The position numbers and the translations under genes are program-made. Shown piece by piece: positions 62,901 to 64,000 of a DNA stretch of 64,000 bases. The notes beneath the pieces were generated by a model. That model worked only from the letters and a program-made list of their open reading frames with translations. It did not search any database and was not told where the DNA came from. The stretch's first letter is position 1; every line of letters begins with the position of its first letter. Source of the stretch: Paenibacillus apiarius. Its GTDB lineage: Bacteria > Bacillota > Bacilli > Paenibacillales > Paenibacillaceae. The stretch spans positions 4,526,001-4,590,000 of the forward strand of contig NZ_JAFFHZ010000001.1 in the NCBI RefSeq assembly GCF_017052585.1. Direction: 5' to 3'.

Positions 62901-63546
62901 GGTCCGCGAGTTGAAGCGGCAAATTTCCGCTCTTGGCGAAGTCAACCTAGGCGCGATTGAAGAGTTCGAACGCGTGAACGAGCGTTATCAATATTTGAGC
63001 AAGCAGAAGGACGATCTGATCGAAGCGAAGACGACGCTGTACGAGGTCATTCGCGAGATGGACGAGGAGATGTCGAAGCGGTTCAAATCGACATTTGACG
63101 AGATACGCAAGCAATTCGTCGTCGTATTTGCGAAACTGTTCGGCGGCGGCCGGGCAGATCTCGTCTTGATTGAACCCGACAACATATTGGAGACGGGCAT
63201 CGACATCGTCGCGCAGCCGCCAGGCAAGAAGCTGCAGAACCTGCAGTTGCTGTCGGGAGGGGAACGCGCCCTTACAGCCATGGCGCTCTTGTTCGCCATT
63301 TTGCACGTCAAGCCTGTGCCGTTCTGTGTGTTGGACGAGGTAGAAGCGGCTCTGGACGAAGCCAACGTAACTCGTTTCGCACAATATTTGCGGGAATTTT
63401 CCGAGCAGACACAGTTTATCGTCGTAACGCACCGCAAAGGCACAATGGAGGAAGCGGACGTGTTGTACGGTGTTACGATGGAGGAAGGCGGCGTATCGAA
63501 ACTCGTATCTGTCAGACTGGAAGATGATGAGGCAATTATTGCATAA
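59974..63546 (+). CDS. smc: Chromosome segregation/condensin ATPase SMC
   Basis: This 1190-residue protein starts with ATG behind TTGAAGGACG. It opens with MFLKRLELAGFKSFADRTEL and Walker A GPNGSGKSN (about residue 32). Two long coiled coils (about 170-500 and 680-1020) flank the hinge (about 520-660; LQGVHGAVAELI, GGSMTGGSL). The C terminus has the ABC signature LLSGGERALTAMALLF and Walker B PFCVLDEVEAALDEANV. It compacts and aligns the chromosome with ScpA/ScpB. Length is normal. Confidence 0.98.
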   Translation: MFLKRLELAGFKSFADRTELEFVQGITGVVGPNGSGKSNISDAIRWVLGEQSAKSLRGGKMEDIIFAGSDARKAVNVGEVSLTLDNSDQALSLDFNEVTVTRRVHRSGDSEYFINKQACRLKDITELFMDTGIGKEAYSIIGQGRIEEILSTRSEDRRGIFEEASGIVKYKSRKRDAKKKLDETEQNLLRIHDLVVELEDQIGPLKEQSEKARHYKQLREWLKTKEIAVYVHQIEQLHLSWQQANDKLASLKERELALSTVVSEHDAKLEVHRVELRKLEEELERLQTTLLHYSEEYEKCEGQGEVLRERKRNLTANEQQMKSTLATTSERMRAKQLEVHAVQEKLTAVETELAEIRRHIHAEEAKLVGVVGGTSSDAEESLKGELLEIMNQMAQQRNDIRYYDQQKEALQKRLDKMKQGRNKREQEQKDLSKRIDDTKLRSETLADDLAYIRNRYMQESEQLKKDEALLDETQLAARKWQQKADALVSRRDTMKELQNDFDGFMLGVREVLKAARRPNGLQGVHGAVAELIRVPEELETAIETALGAALQHIVMENEVVSRAAITFLKQRQLGRATFLPLDVIRSRTIHDSDRRIVEGLDGMIGVAADLVKTDKAYANIVGSLLGNVVIAETLEDANRIAAKLQYRYRVVTREGDVVNAGGSMTGGSLNKKSANLLGRKRQIEQLDAEIKETDKQLAKLTESITELKQLTTSGVKRLDDLREQGESKRLSEQQLASDLAQLEKEERQLAETLEMEGQELTHAAEEMAVLDAGRQTAEMRLAELKIEEDRLHVSIESAESARKANESVKEELQTQLTDMKVRQGKLDQEMFSLQEQLKRAQQEAAGYEQEYTHLTQGLIQVQIDLETVERETMKQTEDLNHFGVKKQETGKQIEFKRADRTQSVQRLELAESDTKEQRTELKQVEEAMRQTEIQANRLDVELDNLLRKLSDEYEISFELAKHRYAVPDNIEEAQQEVRELKRQISALGEVNLGAIEEFERVNERYQYLSKQKDDLIEAKTTLYEVIREMDEEMSKRFKSTFDEIRKQFVVVFAKLFGGGRADLVLIEPDNILETGIDIVAQPPGKKLQNLQLLSGGERALTAMALLFAILHVKPVPFCVLDEVEAALDEANVTRFAQYLREFSEQTQFIVVTHRKGTMEEADVLYGVTMEEGGVSKLVSVRLEDDEAIIA

Positions 63547-63561
63547 GGAGCGGAGGAGCGC

Positions 63562-64000
63562 ATGAGTTTTTTTAAGAAACTGAAAGAAAGCATTGCGGCA
63601 AAGACCGAATCCGTAACGAATATTTTCAAGGAAGGCTTGGAAAAGTCGCGCAAAGGCTTTGTGGAAAAGGTAGCTGAGCTTATTACCCGCCGCAAAAAGA
63701 TTGATGAAGAGTTCTATGAAGAACTGGAAGAAATACTTATCGGCGCAGACGTCGGCGTCACGACCGTGATGAACTTGATTGACGAGCTTCGCGACGAAGT
63801 AAAGAAACGGAAAATCGAAGATGCGGCCGAGCTGCAGCCGGTCCTGTCTGAGAAGCTGGTAGGGCTGCTGCGTGGCGACGAATCTAATAAGCTGAACATG
63901 AACTCGGATGGCATGACGGTCATTTTGTTCGTCGGGGTCAACGGCGTCGGCAAGACAACGACGATCGGCAAGCTTGCCCATCGGTTCAAGCAGCAGGGGA
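63562..64000 (+). CDS. ftsY: Signal recognition particle receptor FtsY, 3' partial
   Basis: The gene starts with ATG behind AAGGAGCGGAGGAGCGC, 15 nt after smc, and runs off the window after 146 codons. The short lysine-rich N terminus, the helical N domain (about 15-100: FYEELEEILIGADVGVTTVM) and the P-loop GVNGVGKTTTIGKLAHRF identify the SRP-type GTPase. The smc-ftsY order is typical. It docks ribosome-SRP complexes at the membrane. Confidence 0.95.
   Translation, partial: MSFFKKLKESIAAKTESVTNIFKEGLEKSRKGFVEKVAELITRRKKIDEEFYEELEEILIGADVGVTTVMNLIDELRDEVKKRKIEDAAELQPVLSEKLVGLLRGDESNKLNMNSDGMTVILFVGVNGVGKTTTIGKLAHRFKQQG

Noticed and set aside
62947..63981. Minus-strand frame of 344 codons opposite smc and ftsY
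   Set aside because: It crosses two well-identified genes and has no motif or ribosome site.
1..64000. CRISPR arrays, tRNA or rRNA genes, phage or plasmid modules
   Set aside because: I saw no regularly spaced direct repeats, no cloverleaf-type sequences and no integrase, terminase or replication gene; the only mobile element found is the IS3-type copy.

Overview
The window looks like a Paenibacillus-type member of the Bacillota. It has moderately high GC, Gram-positive ribosome-binding sites and TTG/GTG starts. Its right half keeps the conserved Bacillales order rsmD-coaD-ylbJ-ylbL-ylbM(tmcAL)-ylbN-rpmF-fapR-plsX-fabH-fabD-fabG-acpP-fabF-rnc-smc-ftsY, and ylbJ is a sporulation gene. Both ends are cut: a giant synthase gene on the left and ftsY on the right.

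Bases 1-35400 are the downstream part of a hybrid NRPS/PKS cluster. Five collinear, mostly overlapping genes encode (A)-PCP-KS-AT-KR-ACP-C / half-C-A-PCP / KS-AT-KR-ACP / KS-AT-ACP-KS-AT-KR-ACP / KS-AT-ACP-C-FkbH-ACP. The complete A domain reads as leucine-specific. It is followed by four malonyl modules whose ketoreductases alternate present, absent, present, absent, which is the pattern needed to build a leucine-derived 8-hydroxy-3,4-dihydroisocoumarin. The module before leucine has an AT lacking the malonyl HAFH motif, and a free-standing FkbH-like protein plus acyl carrier protein lie downstream, consistent with a hydroxymalonyl unit. I infer an amicoumacin/xenocoumacin-class product. The ending is unusual: no thioesterase is seen, and the line finishes with a C domain (HNxxxDG instead of HHxxxDG), a cis FkbH domain and a carrier protein. 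A second operon (28415-31344) encodes a branched-polyamine-synthase (BpsA) homologue, a GNAT, the trans FkbH-like protein and an ACP. It ends at a strong terminator and is followed by a dimethylformamidase-like protein and an exported alkaline phosphatase that could unmask a phosphorylated compound.

Bases 35400-46400 are a mixed region. An IS3/IS150-type insertion sequence sits inside the loop of the phosphatase terminator. It is followed by a flavohemoglobin gene with two perfect FNR-type boxes, a YitT-family gene behind a long leader, a GAF-domain membrane protein, a frameshifted GNAT related to zwittermicin-resistance enzymes, the KhtTU K+/H+ antiporter, a MaoC-like protein, a quinone-reductase-like flavoprotein and several small unknown genes. 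From 46539 the content is core housekeeping: cofactor A synthesis, tRNA and ribosome functions, the FapR-regulated fatty-acid operon, RNase III, SMC and FtsY. Three copies of a 23-24 bp palindromic repeat punctuate the core region.
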